Source: Sphingomonas sp. MA1305
GTDB taxonomy: Bacteria > Pseudomonadota > Alphaproteobacteria > Sphingomonadales > Sphingomonadaceae
Direction of reading: 5' to 3'
DNA length: 64,000 nt
Assembly: GCF_016107325.1 (NCBI RefSeq)
Contig: NZ_RCVT01000003.1
Coordinates: 186,001-250,000 of the forward strand
This document shows positions 18,316 through 27,015 of the stretch, piece after piece (within the stretch, counting starts at the first letter, position 1; the number at the start of each line of letters is the position of its first letter). A program made the position numbers and the translations under genes. The notes under the pieces were generated by a model. The model was not told where the DNA came from, searched no databases, and worked only from the letters and a program-made list of their open reading frames with translations.

Positions 18316-18523
18316 ATCCCCTCCTTGTCCCGCCATTCGGTTGGTTCCGAAGGTCGGTCAGTGGTCCGTACCGTACCTAATCGTATCTGCCAACGGCTAA
18401 TTGTCTGATTAGTTTTAGAAAGCGTGTGTCAGACCCTTGTCTTCCCGGCGCCATGCCGCAAAGATGGCGCCGCCCCGCAGAATGGGCACGCGACCGCATC
18501 GCGGACGATTGAGGGAGGATCAT
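18316..18523. promoter_or_regulatory. Divergent promoter region of the arabinan-type locus
   Basis: This stretch separates the TBDR (minus) from the GH5-like gene (plus). It is AT-richer than its surroundings around 18370-18420 and holds an inverted repeat CTAAT-N6-ATTAG at 18397-18412. CTAAT also occurs at 18376-18380. These may be an operator for an unlinked regulator, because no regulator gene lies inside this locus. The strong GAGGGAGG at 18511-18518 is the ribosome site for the ATG at 18524. Confidence 0.4.
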
Positions 18524-19933
18524 ATGAGGCATCTGCTACGTGCCAGAACCGCGTTTCGTACACCGTCTACGCGTGGCGCGACTGGTGAGGGGACCGCGTG
18601 CGCCTTGCAGAAACCGGCTGGCGCGTGGGCGCATCTGCTCCGCCAAATCGACGTATCAAGCCGCCCAAAATCATCCGTTATCTTGCCTGACAAGGCGGAG
18701 AGGCGGCCAGGCATCGCCGGTGTCAATCGCGCTGACCAACGACGTGAACGGGTAGGGACGAAGTCAATTTTCGCCCTGCTAATCGCCAGCGCGGCTGTCC
18801 TGACAGCCTCACCCGCCGCCGCGCGTGAGCGGTGGAGCGAGGCGCAGGCCAGCGGCTGGTATGCGCGGCAGCCCTGGCTGGTCGGAGCCAATTACGCGCC
18901 TGCCAGTGCGATTAACCAACTCGAGATGTGGCAGGCCGCGACCTGGGATCCGCGCCGCATCGACAGCGAGCTGGCCTTGGCACAGGGCATCGGCATGAAC
19001 ACGATGCGTGTGTTCCTGCACGACCAGCTGTGGGCTCAGGATCCGGAGGGTTTCAAGCGGCGGATCGACGAATTCCTGGCCATCGCGCATCGCCACGGCA
19101 TCCGCCCGCTGTTCGTGCTGTTCGACAGCTGTTGGGACCCGGATCCCAAGCTGGGGCCGCAACATCCGCCGATCCCCGGCGTGCACAATTCCGGCTGGGT
19201 ACAGGGTCCAGGCCTGCCCGGTCTGCGCGATCGCGCCGGCTGGCCAAAGTACAAGGCCTATGTCCAGGGGGTGATCGGGGCATTCAAAGCCGACGACCGC
19301 ATCCTCGGCTGGGATTTGTGGAACGAGCCCGACAATCCGGCCGATCAGTACAAGGGGCAGGAGGGCAAGGAGCCGCTGGTGCGTGCCATGCTGGCGCAGG
19401 TGTTCGACTGGGCACGCGCCGCCGATCCAAGCCAGCCGGTCACGTCCGCCGTGTGGTGGCACGATGACTGGTCGCCCACCGGAGGTAAGCTGACGCCGAT
19501 GGAGAAGCTGCAGCTCGGCCAGTCCGACGTCATCACCTTCCACGATTACAGCTGGCCAGAAACGTTCGAGCGGCGCGCACGCCAGCTGATCCCCTATGGC
19601 CGGCCGGTGATCTGCACCGAATACATGGCGCGCGGCAACGGATCGACCTTCGACACCATCCTGCCGATCGGCAAACGGCTGAACGTCGGCATGATCAATT
19701 GGGGGTTCGTCGACGGCAAGACGCAGACGCGGCTGCCGTGGGACAGCTGGAAGAAGCCCTATACGATGGATGAGCCGACGATCTGGTTCCACGAGGTGTT
19801 CCGGGCCGATGGCACGCCCTATCGTCAGGCGGAGACCGACCTGATCCGGCGGATGAGCGCCGCGCCGAAGGGGGTGGTGCCCCCGCCGCCGGCCGAGATG
19901 CCCGTGGTGCCGGCACGGCGCGTGCGGCGCTGA
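18524..19933 (+). CDS. GH5-like glycoside hydrolase (cellulase-family fold), exported
   Basis: This is a clan-A (beta/alpha)8 glycosidase. The acid/base Glu is in GWDLWNEPDN and the nucleophile Glu in VICTEYMAR. WLVGANYAP, NTMRVFLHDQ and DVITFHDYSW are other core blocks. The start is a puzzle. The ATG at 18524 has an excellent ribosome site but is followed by about 77 low-quality basic residues before a clear Sec signal (KSIFALLIASAAVLTASPAAAR). No ATG or GTG lies in frame nearer the signal; a TTG at 18683 is the only closer option. From 18524 the product has 469 residues. It stands five bases before the next gene. The substrate is inferred from neighbours to be a hemicellulose or arabinan-related polymer. 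Confidence 0.82.
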   Translation: MRHLLRARTAFRTPSTRGATGEGTACALQKPAGAWAHLLRQIDVSSRPKSSVILPDKAERRPGIAGVNRADQRRERVGTKSIFALLIASAAVLTASPAAARERWSEAQASGWYARQPWLVGANYAPASAINQLEMWQAATWDPRRIDSELALAQGIGMNTMRVFLHDQLWAQDPEGFKRRIDEFLAIAHRHGIRPLFVLFDSCWDPDPKLGPQHPPIPGVHNSGWVQGPGLPGLRDRAGWPKYKAYVQGVIGAFKADDRILGWDLWNEPDNPADQYKGQEGKEPLVRAMLAQVFDWARAADPSQPVTSAVWWHDDWSPTGGKLTPMEKLQLGQSDVITFHDYSWPETFERRARQLIPYGRPVICTEYMARGNGSTFDTILPIGKRLNVGMINWGFVDGKTQTRLPWDSWKKPYTMDEPTIWFHEVFRADGTPYRQAETDLIRRMSAAPKGVVPPPPAEMPVVPARRVRR

Positions 19934-19937
19934 TCGT

Positions 19938-21041
19938 ATGGCGATGTGGCCGGCATCCTGGCTGAGGGCGGCTGCCGTCGCGTTCGGCCTGCCGGTCGCC
20001 GCCACCGCGGCGACGCCATCCGCCGACACGGCGAACGGCCCAAGCGTGATCCCCGGCGCGACGCTGTATCCACGCGCGTTCGTAGTGCGGCACAATGCGC
20101 GGCTGAAAGGGCAATTGCTGCTGGCGACGCTGGCCGGCATCGTCGCCAGCAGCGACGAGGGGCGCAGCTGGACGCCGGTCGGCGCGATCCCCGCGCCGCC
20201 GGGAACGACGGAACGCTGCTGCGGCGTCCTGTACGAGTTGCCGCACCGCGTCGGCGATCTCGCGGCGGGCAGCTTCCTCTATGCGGCGACCTACCATCTC
20301 GGCCCGCGCACAACGATCCGCGTCTATCGGAGCGAAGACGGAGTGCATTGGCGGCCGCATAGCGAAGTCGCGGCGGGCGGGCCGATCGGCACAGGCGTGT
20401 GGGAGCCGCAATTCGACGTCGCACGCGACGGTGCTCTGGTCGTCTTCTGGTCGGACGAGACCGATCCATGCTGCAGCCAGCGGCTGCGTCGCGCGCGCAG
20501 CTATGACGGGCTCGACTGGCGCGATGTCGGTGATCTCGTCCGCGGGCATCGGCAGGCGGACCGGCCCGGCATGGCGACGACCGCGCGGCTGGCCGACGGG
20601 CGGACCGCGATGACTTATGAGATCTGCGGCCCCGATCGCTGCGCCGTCCATATCCGCTACTCGCGGGACGGCTGGGACTATGGCGACCCCGGCGATCCGG
20701 GGGCGCGCATCCAGACCGCCCCCGGAGAGTATCTGGCGCATGCGCCGACCGTCGCGGTCAGCGGCGACCGGCTGCTGGTCGTCGGCCAGATGGTCTATCA
20801 AGCGGACGGCAGCATCTCGCCGCTGAACGGCCGGGTCGTGCTGGAACGGCGTGGCACCGGCGGCGCGTGGCGGCCGATCGCGGCGCCGGTACCGGTGACC
20901 GATGCATATGACAATTACTGTCCGAACTATGCCAGCATGCTCATACCCCGTGACGATGGGCGAACGCTGATGATGATCGCCTCCGCCTACGACGCGCAGC
21001 ATCGGTGCCGGGCCTATTTTGGGAAGGGAGTGCTGCGATGA
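19938..21041 (+). CDS. Exported sialidase-fold (BNR-repeat) glycosidase-like protein
   Basis: The N-terminus carries a signal-like region (LRAAAVAFGLPVAATAA). The body shows BNR/Asp-box repeats (SSDEGRSWTPVG, SEDGVHWRPH, ARSYDGLDW, SRDGWDYG), which mark a six-bladed sialidase-type propeller. It is 367 residues long. Because it sits directly before a GH43 endo-arabinanase (ATGA overlap), a GH93-like exo-arabinanase role is more likely than sialidase. The family assignment cannot be settled by eye. Several Cys residues (RCCGV, DPCCSQ, CGPDRC) could form disulfides in the periplasm. Confidence 0.7.
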   Translation: MAMWPASWLRAAAVAFGLPVAATAATPSADTANGPSVIPGATLYPRAFVVRHNARLKGQLLLATLAGIVASSDEGRSWTPVGAIPAPPGTTERCCGVLYELPHRVGDLAAGSFLYAATYHLGPRTTIRVYRSEDGVHWRPHSEVAAGGPIGTGVWEPQFDVARDGALVVFWSDETDPCCSQRLRRARSYDGLDWRDVGDLVRGHRQADRPGMATTARLADGRTAMTYEICGPDRCAVHIRYSRDGWDYGDPGDPGARIQTAPGEYLAHAPTVAVSGDRLLVVGQMVYQADGSISPLNGRVVLERRGTGGAWRPIAAPVPVTDAYDNYCPNYASMLIPRDDGRTLMMIASAYDAQHRCRAYFGKGVLR

Positions 21042-22078
21042 CAGTCGTGCGCCGCATTGCGCATGTCGCCATCGTCATCGGTGGTGGCGTCGCGCTCGCC
21101 GCCCTCGCGCAGACGCCGTCGCTGCCACTGACCGGGGACGTCGCGCCGGTGCACGATCCGGTGATCATTCACGCCAACGACGGCTATCACGTCTTTTCCA
21201 CTGGGATCGGCGCGGAGGGGCAGGGGCTGCTGTCGGCCCGCCATTCCCGCGACCGACTCCACTGGGAGCGGGAACGGCCGCCGTTCACCGCGTTGCCCGC
21301 CTGGACGAGCCGGACGATCCCGGGCGCGAAGAACATGTGGGCGCCGGACATCAGCTATGTCGATGGCCAATACCGCCTCTATTACGCGGTTTCGACCTTC
21401 GGCTCGAACCGGTCGGCGATTGGCCTCGCCACCAGCCGCAGCCTCGACCCGGCATCGCCCGATTTCGGCTGGCATGATGAAGGCATGGTGCTGATGTCGA
21501 CGCCGACGGACGATTACAACGCGATCGATCCGGCCTTCCTTGCCGATGCGAAGGGGCGGCAATGGCTGTCGCTCGGCAGTTTCTGGACCGGGCTGAAGCT
21601 GTTCCGGCTCAATCCGCGCACCGGCAAGCTGCTCGATCCCGGCGCCAGGCCGATCGCCATCGCACGCCGGCCGGTCCCGGCCGGCGCGCCGTCGATCGTC
21701 GAGGCGCCCTACATCTTCGAACACGACGGCTGGTACTGGCTGATCGCATCCTACGATTATTGCTGCAAGGGCGTGAACAGCACCTATTACAGCGTCATCG
21801 GCCGCTCGCGCCGGGTCGAGGGGCCCTATCGCGGCAAGGACGGCAGCGCGATGATGGCCGGCGGCGGCACGATCCTGCTGCGCGCCGACCTGCAGGAGAA
21901 ACAAAGGTTTCGCGGGCCGGGGCATGTCGGCCACACCCGCGATGCCGACGGCACCGACTATATTGTCTATCACGCCTATGACCGCGACCATGGCGGCGTG
22001 CCGACCCTACGGCTGGCGCGGTTGCGCTGGGGGGCGGACGGCTGGCCGGTCGCCAGCAACGAGGGAGAGCCACAATGA
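21038..22078 (+). CDS. GH43 arabinan endo-1,5-alpha-L-arabinanase
   Basis: This enzyme cuts the alpha-1,5 backbone of arabinan. The ATG at 21038 overlaps the preceding stop and has GGGAAGGGAG upstream. The 346-residue product has an N-terminal hydrophobic signal (VAIVIGGGVALAALA). It has the hallmark endo-arabinanase blocks: PVHDPVII (base Asp), MWAPDISYV, YNAIDPAF (Asp), and IVEAPYIF (acid Glu) followed by a conserved YDYCCKG segment. GHVGH supplies the His near the bound calcium in known structures. It is translationally coupled on both sides and forms the core of the arabinan-degrading operon. Confidence 0.93.
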   Translation: MTVVRRIAHVAIVIGGGVALAALAQTPSLPLTGDVAPVHDPVIIHANDGYHVFSTGIGAEGQGLLSARHSRDRLHWERERPPFTALPAWTSRTIPGAKNMWAPDISYVDGQYRLYYAVSTFGSNRSAIGLATSRSLDPASPDFGWHDEGMVLMSTPTDDYNAIDPAFLADAKGRQWLSLGSFWTGLKLFRLNPRTGKLLDPGARPIAIARRPVPAGAPSIVEAPYIFEHDGWYWLIASYDYCCKGVNSTYYSVIGRSRRVEGPYRGKDGSAMMAGGGTILLRADLQEKQRFRGPGHVGHTRDADGTDYIVYHAYDRDHGGVPTLRLARLRWGADGWPVASNEGEPQ

Positions 22079-23103
22079 CCGATACCGGACGCCGCCTATT
22101 CGTGGCCGGCGCGCTGACGCTGCTGGCCGGTCCTGGCTTCGCCGCGACGCCGCCGCCCCGCGAGCGCTTTCCCGATCCATTGGTCCGCCAGCGCGCCGAC
22201 GCCCAGGTCTTCCGTCATAGCGACGGCTGGTATTACATGACCGGCTCCGTTCCCGAATACGACCGGTTGGTGCTGCGCCGCGCGCGGTCGATCGCCGGAC
22301 TAGCGACAGCCAAGGAGACGGTGCTGTGGCGGCATCCGGCGAGCGGGCCGATGTCGGGGTTCATCTGGGCGCCGGAACTGCACCTGATCGACGGCCAGTG
22401 GATCATGTATTTCGCCGCCGGGCCGAGCGGCGGCGGTGCCGACGTCTTCCGCATCCGGACCTTTGCCCTAAGCTGTGACGGCCGCGATCCGATGACCGGC
22501 CGCTGGTCCGAGCTCGGCCAGCTGCAGACGCCGTGGGACAGCTTCACGCTGGATTCGACCAGCTTCGTGCATCGTGGCACGCGCTATCTCGCCTGGGCGC
22601 AGCGCGAACCGGGGATCGACACCAACAGCAACATCTACCTTGCGCCGCTCGCCACCCCGCTGACGCTGGCGGCGCGGCCCGCCCGGCTAACCGTGCCGAC
22701 GCTGCCGTGGGAGGTGCGCGGCTACAAGGTGGCGGAGGCGCCGGCGCTGCTCGCACATGGCGGCAAGCTGTTCCTGACCTATTCGGCGAGCGCTACGGAC
22801 TCGCGCTATTGCCTGGGTATGCTGACCGCCGACGCCGCCAGCGACATCATGGACCCGGCGAGCTGGACCAAGTCGCAGCAGCCGGTCTTCCAGACCTCGG
22901 CCGCCCATCATCGCTACGGACCCGGTCACAACAGCTTCACCGTCGATCATGCGGGGCGCGACGTGCTGATCTACCACGCGCGGGATTACGACAAGATCGT
23001 CGGTGATCCGCTATTCGACCCGAACCGTCACACCCGTGCGAAATACTTCCGCTACCGGCCGGATGGCACGCCCGATTTCGGTGTTCCCGGAGAGGTGGTC
23101 TGA
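22075..23103 (+). CDS. GH43 exo-alpha-L-arabinofuranosidase-like enzyme (Tat-type signal)
   Basis: The start overlaps the endo-arabinanase stop by ATGA. The N-terminus has a twin-arginine-like signal (GRRLFVAGALTLLAG). GH43 features include RADAQVFRHSDGWYYMTGS, IWAPELH, DSTSFVH, KVAEAPALL (acid Glu) and YGPGHNSF, ending near TRAKYFRYRPDG. The pattern resembles exo-1,5-arabinofuranosidases, which would take single arabinoses off the fragments made by the upstream enzyme. It is 342 residues long. The substrate is inferred; the family is clear. Confidence 0.85.
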   Translation: MTDTGRRLFVAGALTLLAGPGFAATPPPRERFPDPLVRQRADAQVFRHSDGWYYMTGSVPEYDRLVLRRARSIAGLATAKETVLWRHPASGPMSGFIWAPELHLIDGQWIMYFAAGPSGGGADVFRIRTFALSCDGRDPMTGRWSELGQLQTPWDSFTLDSTSFVHRGTRYLAWAQREPGIDTNSNIYLAPLATPLTLAARPARLTVPTLPWEVRGYKVAEAPALLAHGGKLFLTYSASATDSRYCLGMLTADAASDIMDPASWTKSQQPVFQTSAAHHRYGPGHNSFTVDHAGRDVLIYHARDYDKIVGDPLFDPNRHTRAKYFRYRPDGTPDFGVPGEVV

Positions 23104-23145
23104 GGCCGACCATGCGGCGGCGACCGAGTGGGGGGGAAGTATGCG

Positions 23146-24068
23146 ATGCAGGTGATGGCGAGTAACCGGCGCGGGTTGCTGGCGGCGGGCGGAGCGCTGG
23201 CGATCGCCAGTGCGGCGGGGCGCGGTAGGGCGGCCGATCGCTATCGACCATGCACCAGAGTTTCGAGGCGCCGTGCGGCAGCTACGGCCATTTCAAGGCG
23301 GCCCGCTATCTCATCGCCGCGACGGGCGAGAGCCATTGGGGCGATGCGATGGAACGGCTGCTCCACAATGTCGCGCTCGGCGTGCTGCCGCTGAAGCCGA
23401 ACGGCACTGCTTTTTATTATGCCGATTACAACGACCTCGGGACCAAGACCTATTTCGAATACCAATGCCCGTGCTGTTCGGGAACGATCGGGCAATTGGC
23501 GGCCGACTATAACATCAGCAGCTATTTCCACGATGCGCAGGGCATCTACGTCAATTTCTATCTGCCGTCGGTGGTGCGATGGGACGGCGTGACCCTGACC
23601 CAGCAGACCGACTATCCGGCATCGCCGCGCACGCGCATCGCCGTCGCCCTGGCACGACCGCGCCGCTTCGCCATCCGCCTGCGCATACCCGGCTGGGCAA
23701 CGAGCGGGACGACGATGTTGGTCAACGGGCGTCCGGCCGGGGTCGCCGTGCAGCCGGGCCGGTTCGCCGCCATCGACCGAATTTGGTCGAGCGGCGATAC
23801 CGTCGAGCTTGCTTGCGCCATGCCGCTGCGGCTGGAGGCGGTGGATGCGCAGACGCTCGATCGGGTGGCGCTGATGCGTGGGCCGCTGGCGCTGTTCCAG
23901 ACCGGCGAGCAATTGGTGCCGTTCCGCCGGGCCGAGCTGACCGGCGCACGGCAGGTCGGCGACAGGGCGGCGTGGACGGTCGCGACCGACAGCGGGCCAA
24001 AGGCCTTCCTGCCCTTCACCGCAGTACCGCCCGCCATCCCGACCCGCCTGTATCAGGCGGTCGTCTAG
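23146..24068 (+). pseudogene. Broken GH127 beta-L-arabinofuranosidase: Tat signal joined out of frame to the 3' half
   Basis: From 23146 a Tat signal is readable (SNRRGLLAAGGALAIASAAG), ending near 23235. A GH127 (DUF1680) catalytic region then begins at about 23250 in a different frame (FEAPCGSYGHFK, AFYYADYN, QCPCCSGTIGQLAADY). That part keeps the Glu and Cys residues (EAPC, CPCC) that form the active metal/nucleophile site in this family, plus the C-terminal beta-sandwich. Roughly the first 300 residues of a normal ~600-residue enzyme are absent. The internal frame has an ATG at 23250 but a stop just upstream at 23226. The simplest reading is an internal deletion that also shifted the frame. 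It is the last gene of the operon. Confidence 0.85.
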
Positions 24069-24084
24069 GGGACGCCGCCGGTCG

Positions 24085-24831
24085 CTACAGCGCGAACTGG
24101 TCGAGTAACGTTTTGATCGGCGCGCCGGCCGGCATCATCGTGCGGGGCAGGTCGGCGTCGGCGAACCAGGAGGCATCGGCTTCCGGATGCGGGCCGCTGA
24201 GCACGACGCTGCCGGAGCCGGCGCGATAATGCGCGGCCGCGACATCGCCGTTGCGATAGGCGGCGAGCTGGCGAAAGCCGCGGCCATCGGCATGCGCCGG
24301 AAAGAAGGGCCCATCCTGATAATAGAGCGTCTGCACCTGGCCGCCCCAGCGGACCGGCACCGCCGTATCGTCCTCATCGGCGGCGGATGAGCCGGGGCGA
24401 CGCACCTCGCTGTCGAGCTGATCGTCGATCAGACCGATATTGCTGCGGTCGGCGAGATAGGCGCCCATGCACAGCCCCAGGTAATTGCCGCCGTCCATCA
24501 CGAAGCGGCGGATCGCCTGCACCCGCTGCGGCCCCAGCTGGGCAAGGGCAGCCGCGATGTCCTGGCCGCCGCCTGGCTGAACGTAGATCCTGAAGCGCCG
24601 CAAGCCGGCGTAGCTGATGTCCTGACGTTCGTTCGGGCCGACGAAGGTCACGCGGTAGCGTGGACTGACCCGGGTGATCGCGCGCGCCAGCGCCTCCGGG
24701 CAGTCGTCGCAGGCAGCAGGACCGCGGTAGATCGCGACCGGCACGATCGCGTCGTCCGCGCGGATCGCCGACGCGGAAGAAGTTGCGCTGACAAACGCCG
24801 TCAGCGCCGCAAGGGCGATCACAGACTTCAT
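24085..24831 (-). CDS. BPL-N (biotin-protein-ligase N-terminal-like) domain protein, exported
   Basis: This 248-residue protein has a Sec signal (SVIALAALTAFVSATSSASA) and a glutamine-amidotransferase-like fold. The nucleophile-elbow region is NYLGLCMGAYLA, preceded by VQPGGGQDI. Such BPL-N domains occur in exported proteins of unknown role. The Cys in GLCMGA sits where class-I amidotransferases have their catalytic Cys. The gene is convergent with the GH127 pseudogene. No function can be given from context. Confidence 0.72.
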   Translation of the reverse strand: MKSVIALAALTAFVSATSSASAIRADDAIVPVAIYRGPAACDDCPEALARAITRVSPRYRVTFVGPNERQDISYAGLRRFRIYVQPGGGQDIAAALAQLGPQRVQAIRRFVMDGGNYLGLCMGAYLADRSNIGLIDDQLDSEVRRPGSSAADEDDTAVPVRWGGQVQTLYYQDGPFFPAHADGRGFRQLAAYRNGDVAAAHYRAGSGSVVLSGPHPEADASWFADADLPRTMMPAGAPIKTLLDQFAL

Positions 24832-24973
24832 GGTTCCTGCTCGCTCGATGGTCGAACATCGAATGGCGGACGCAGTGTGTCGCGTCCGCGGGGTGGAAGT
24901 CGCGACGGCGCGGATCGTTCCGTCGGCCGGGATCAGCGTCGCGGCGGACCAACCCCGGCTGGGCGCGGCCCCG

Positions 24974-26338
24974 TCAGCGCTCGAGCGTCAGGAAGGCGGT
25001 CACGCCCGCCGCGACCGCACAGCCGGCGGCGGCCAGCGCAGCGAGGTGGAAGGCGCCGGTGATCGCGGCGGCGGGCACCGCGATCACGGCGCCGGCCAGC
25101 GCCGTCGCGATCAGGCCGCCGGTCCGGGCGATCGCGCTGTTGAAGCCGGAGGCGGTGCCGGTGTGGCGCGCGTCGACTGCGGAGAGCACTGCCGTCGTCA
25201 ACGGCGCGACGGCCCCCGCCATGCCGAGCGCGACGACCGCCATGCCGGGCAGCACGCCCGTCCAATAGCTCGCCTGCGGATCGGCGCGGGCGAGCAGCGC
25301 GAAGCCGGCGCCGACGACGACCGGCCCGATCGACAGCGGCCAGCGCGGCCCGATGCGCTCGCTGAGCCGACCGACCAGGCGCGACACCGTGCCGATCACG
25401 ATGGAGAAGGGCAGCAGCGCCAGCCCCGCCTGGGTCGGACTATAGCCGCCGGCGACGATCAGCAGATAGGGCAGCAGCACCAGCAGTCCGCCGAGCGCGC
25501 CGTAGAGCAGCAGCGTCAGCAGGGTCAGTCCGACGAACGGGCGCGAGGCGAACAGCGCGACCGGCATCATCGCCCGGTCGCCGCGCCGCACCTCGTGCCA
25601 GACGAACAGTGCGAGCAGCAGCAGGCCACCGGCCAGTCCGGTCCAGATCGCCGGCGAGGCGGCGTGGCGGCTCGACCACAGCGTCAGCGCCCAGGTCAGC
25701 CCGCCGAGGGCGGCGGTGGCAAGCATCGCACCGAGCCAATCGAGCGGCTGCGCCTCCGTCTCGCTTTCGCGGACATAGGCGATGGCGACGGCGACCGCCG
25801 CCGCGGCGACCGGCAAATTGACGTAGAAGATCGCACGCCAGCCGAGCGTGTCGACCAGCCAGCCGCCGAGCGGCGGGCCGACCGCGCTGGCGATCGCGCC
25901 GGCCGCCGCCCAGGTGCCGACGGCGCGACCGCGTGCCTCGCCGGTGAAGCTGCTGCCGAGGATGCCGAGGCTGTTCGGCATCAGGATCGCCGCGCCGATC
26001 CCCTGCAGCGCGCGCGAGGCGAGCAGTACAGTCAGGTCGGGGGCGAGCGCGCAGCCGATCGAGGCGTCAGCGAACAGCAGGATGCCGACGATCAGCATCC
26101 GCCGCCGGCCGAGATGGTCGCCCGCCGCGCCGCCGATCAGCAGCAGGGCGGACAGCGGCAGCAGATAGGCGTTGATCACCCAGGGCAGATGGCCCGCCCC
26201 GCCGCCGAGCTCGCGGCCGATCGCAGGCAAAGCGACATTGGTCACCGACCCGTCGATGAAGGCGAGGCTGGATGCCAGCATCGTCGCGGCGATGGTGCCG
26301 GCGGGATGCGCGACCGCGCGCCGCTCGTCCCCGCTCAT
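24974..26338 (-). CDS. MFS transporter, DHA2 (14-helix drug/proton antiporter) type
   Basis: This is an inner-membrane exporter of 454 residues. The ATG at 26338 overlaps the tagI stop by four bases; the longer frame back to 26794 reads antisense-like Arg-rich sequence. Visible motifs are DGSVTNVALPAIG in helix 1, GDHLGRRRMLI between helices 2 and 3 (motif A), and GAIASAVGPPLGGWLVD in helix 5 (antiporter motif C). The substrate is unknown. It is co-transcribed with tagI, which gives no clear functional link. Confidence 0.9.
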   Translation of the reverse strand: MSGDERRAVAHPAGTIAATMLASSLAFIDGSVTNVALPAIGRELGGGAGHLPWVINAYLLPLSALLLIGGAAGDHLGRRRMLIVGILLFADASIGCALAPDLTVLLASRALQGIGAAILMPNSLGILGSSFTGEARGRAVGTWAAAGAIASAVGPPLGGWLVDTLGWRAIFYVNLPVAAAAVAVAIAYVRESETEAQPLDWLGAMLATAALGGLTWALTLWSSRHAASPAIWTGLAGGLLLLALFVWHEVRRGDRAMMPVALFASRPFVGLTLLTLLLYGALGGLLVLLPYLLIVAGGYSPTQAGLALLPFSIVIGTVSRLVGRLSERIGPRWPLSIGPVVVGAGFALLARADPQASYWTGVLPGMAVVALGMAGAVAPLTTAVLSAVDARHTGTASGFNSAIARTGGLIATALAGAVIAVPAAAITGAFHLAALAAAGCAVAAGVTAFLTLER

Positions 26339-26913
26339 GCCGCGGCATGCCGGCGGAAGCAGCCTGCCTCGTGATCGTCGACCAGCCCGCAGGCCTGCAT
26401 CCAGGCGTAGACGATGACCGGGCCGACGAATTTGAAGCCGCGGGCCTTCAGCGCGGCGGACAGCGCCTCCGATTCCGGCGAGCGGGTACGCTGGCCATGG
26501 CCGTCGCCGACCTGCGGTGCGCCGCCGACGAAGCTCCAGACGAAAGCCGCAAAGTCCTCGCCGGCCGCCTGCATGGCGCGATAGGCGCGGGCATTGCCGA
26601 TCGTCGCCTCGATCTTGGCGCGGGAGCGGACGATGCCGGGGTCGGCGAGCAGTCGCGCGACGTCGTCCTGGTCGAAGCGGGCGACCCGGTCGGGCTGAAA
26701 GTTCGCAAAGGTCGCGCGAAAGGCGTCCCGCTTGCGCAGGATGGTGATCCAGGCGAGCCCGGCCTGGAAGCCGTCGAGCATCAGCTTTTCCCACAAGGCG
26801 CGGCTGTCATATTCGGGCACGCCCCATTCGCGATCGTGATAGGCGGCGAGCAGGGGATCGCCCTGCGCCCAGCGGCAGCGGTGGACGGGCGCGGCGGGAG
26901 AGGGGCTGACCAT
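26335..26913 (-). CDS. tag: DNA-3-methyladenine glycosylase I
   Basis: This base-excision repair enzyme removes 3-methyladenine from alkylated DNA. The ATG at 26913 gives 192 residues; the longer frame to 27015 adds unrelated sequence. Family features are RCRWAQGDPLLAAYHDREWGVP at the N-terminus (split across the zinc-ligand Cys and His), LMLDGFQAGLAW, and DDHEAGC near the end, which supplies the remaining His and Cys zinc ligands. It is translationally coupled to the downstream MFS gene. Confidence 0.94.
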   Translation of the reverse strand: MVSPSPAAPVHRCRWAQGDPLLAAYHDREWGVPEYDSRALWEKLMLDGFQAGLAWITILRKRDAFRATFANFQPDRVARFDQDDVARLLADPGIVRSRAKIEATIGNARAYRAMQAAGEDFAAFVWSFVGGAPQVGDGHGQRTRSPESEALSAALKARGFKFVGPVIVYAWMQACGLVDDHEAGCFRRHAAA

Positions 26914-27015
26914 GGCGGGGGGATGCCCGGCTTCGGCCGGTCTGTCGATGGCCGCGCGGCCGCAGCGCCAGGGGGATCGGTTGCGGTGCCGGCAAAGTCT
27001 TGGCAGATCAAGCAC

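Noticed and set aside
24830..26374. 514-residue plus-strand open frame opposite the MFS gene
   Set aside because: Gln/Arg-rich antisense reading with no recognisable domain.
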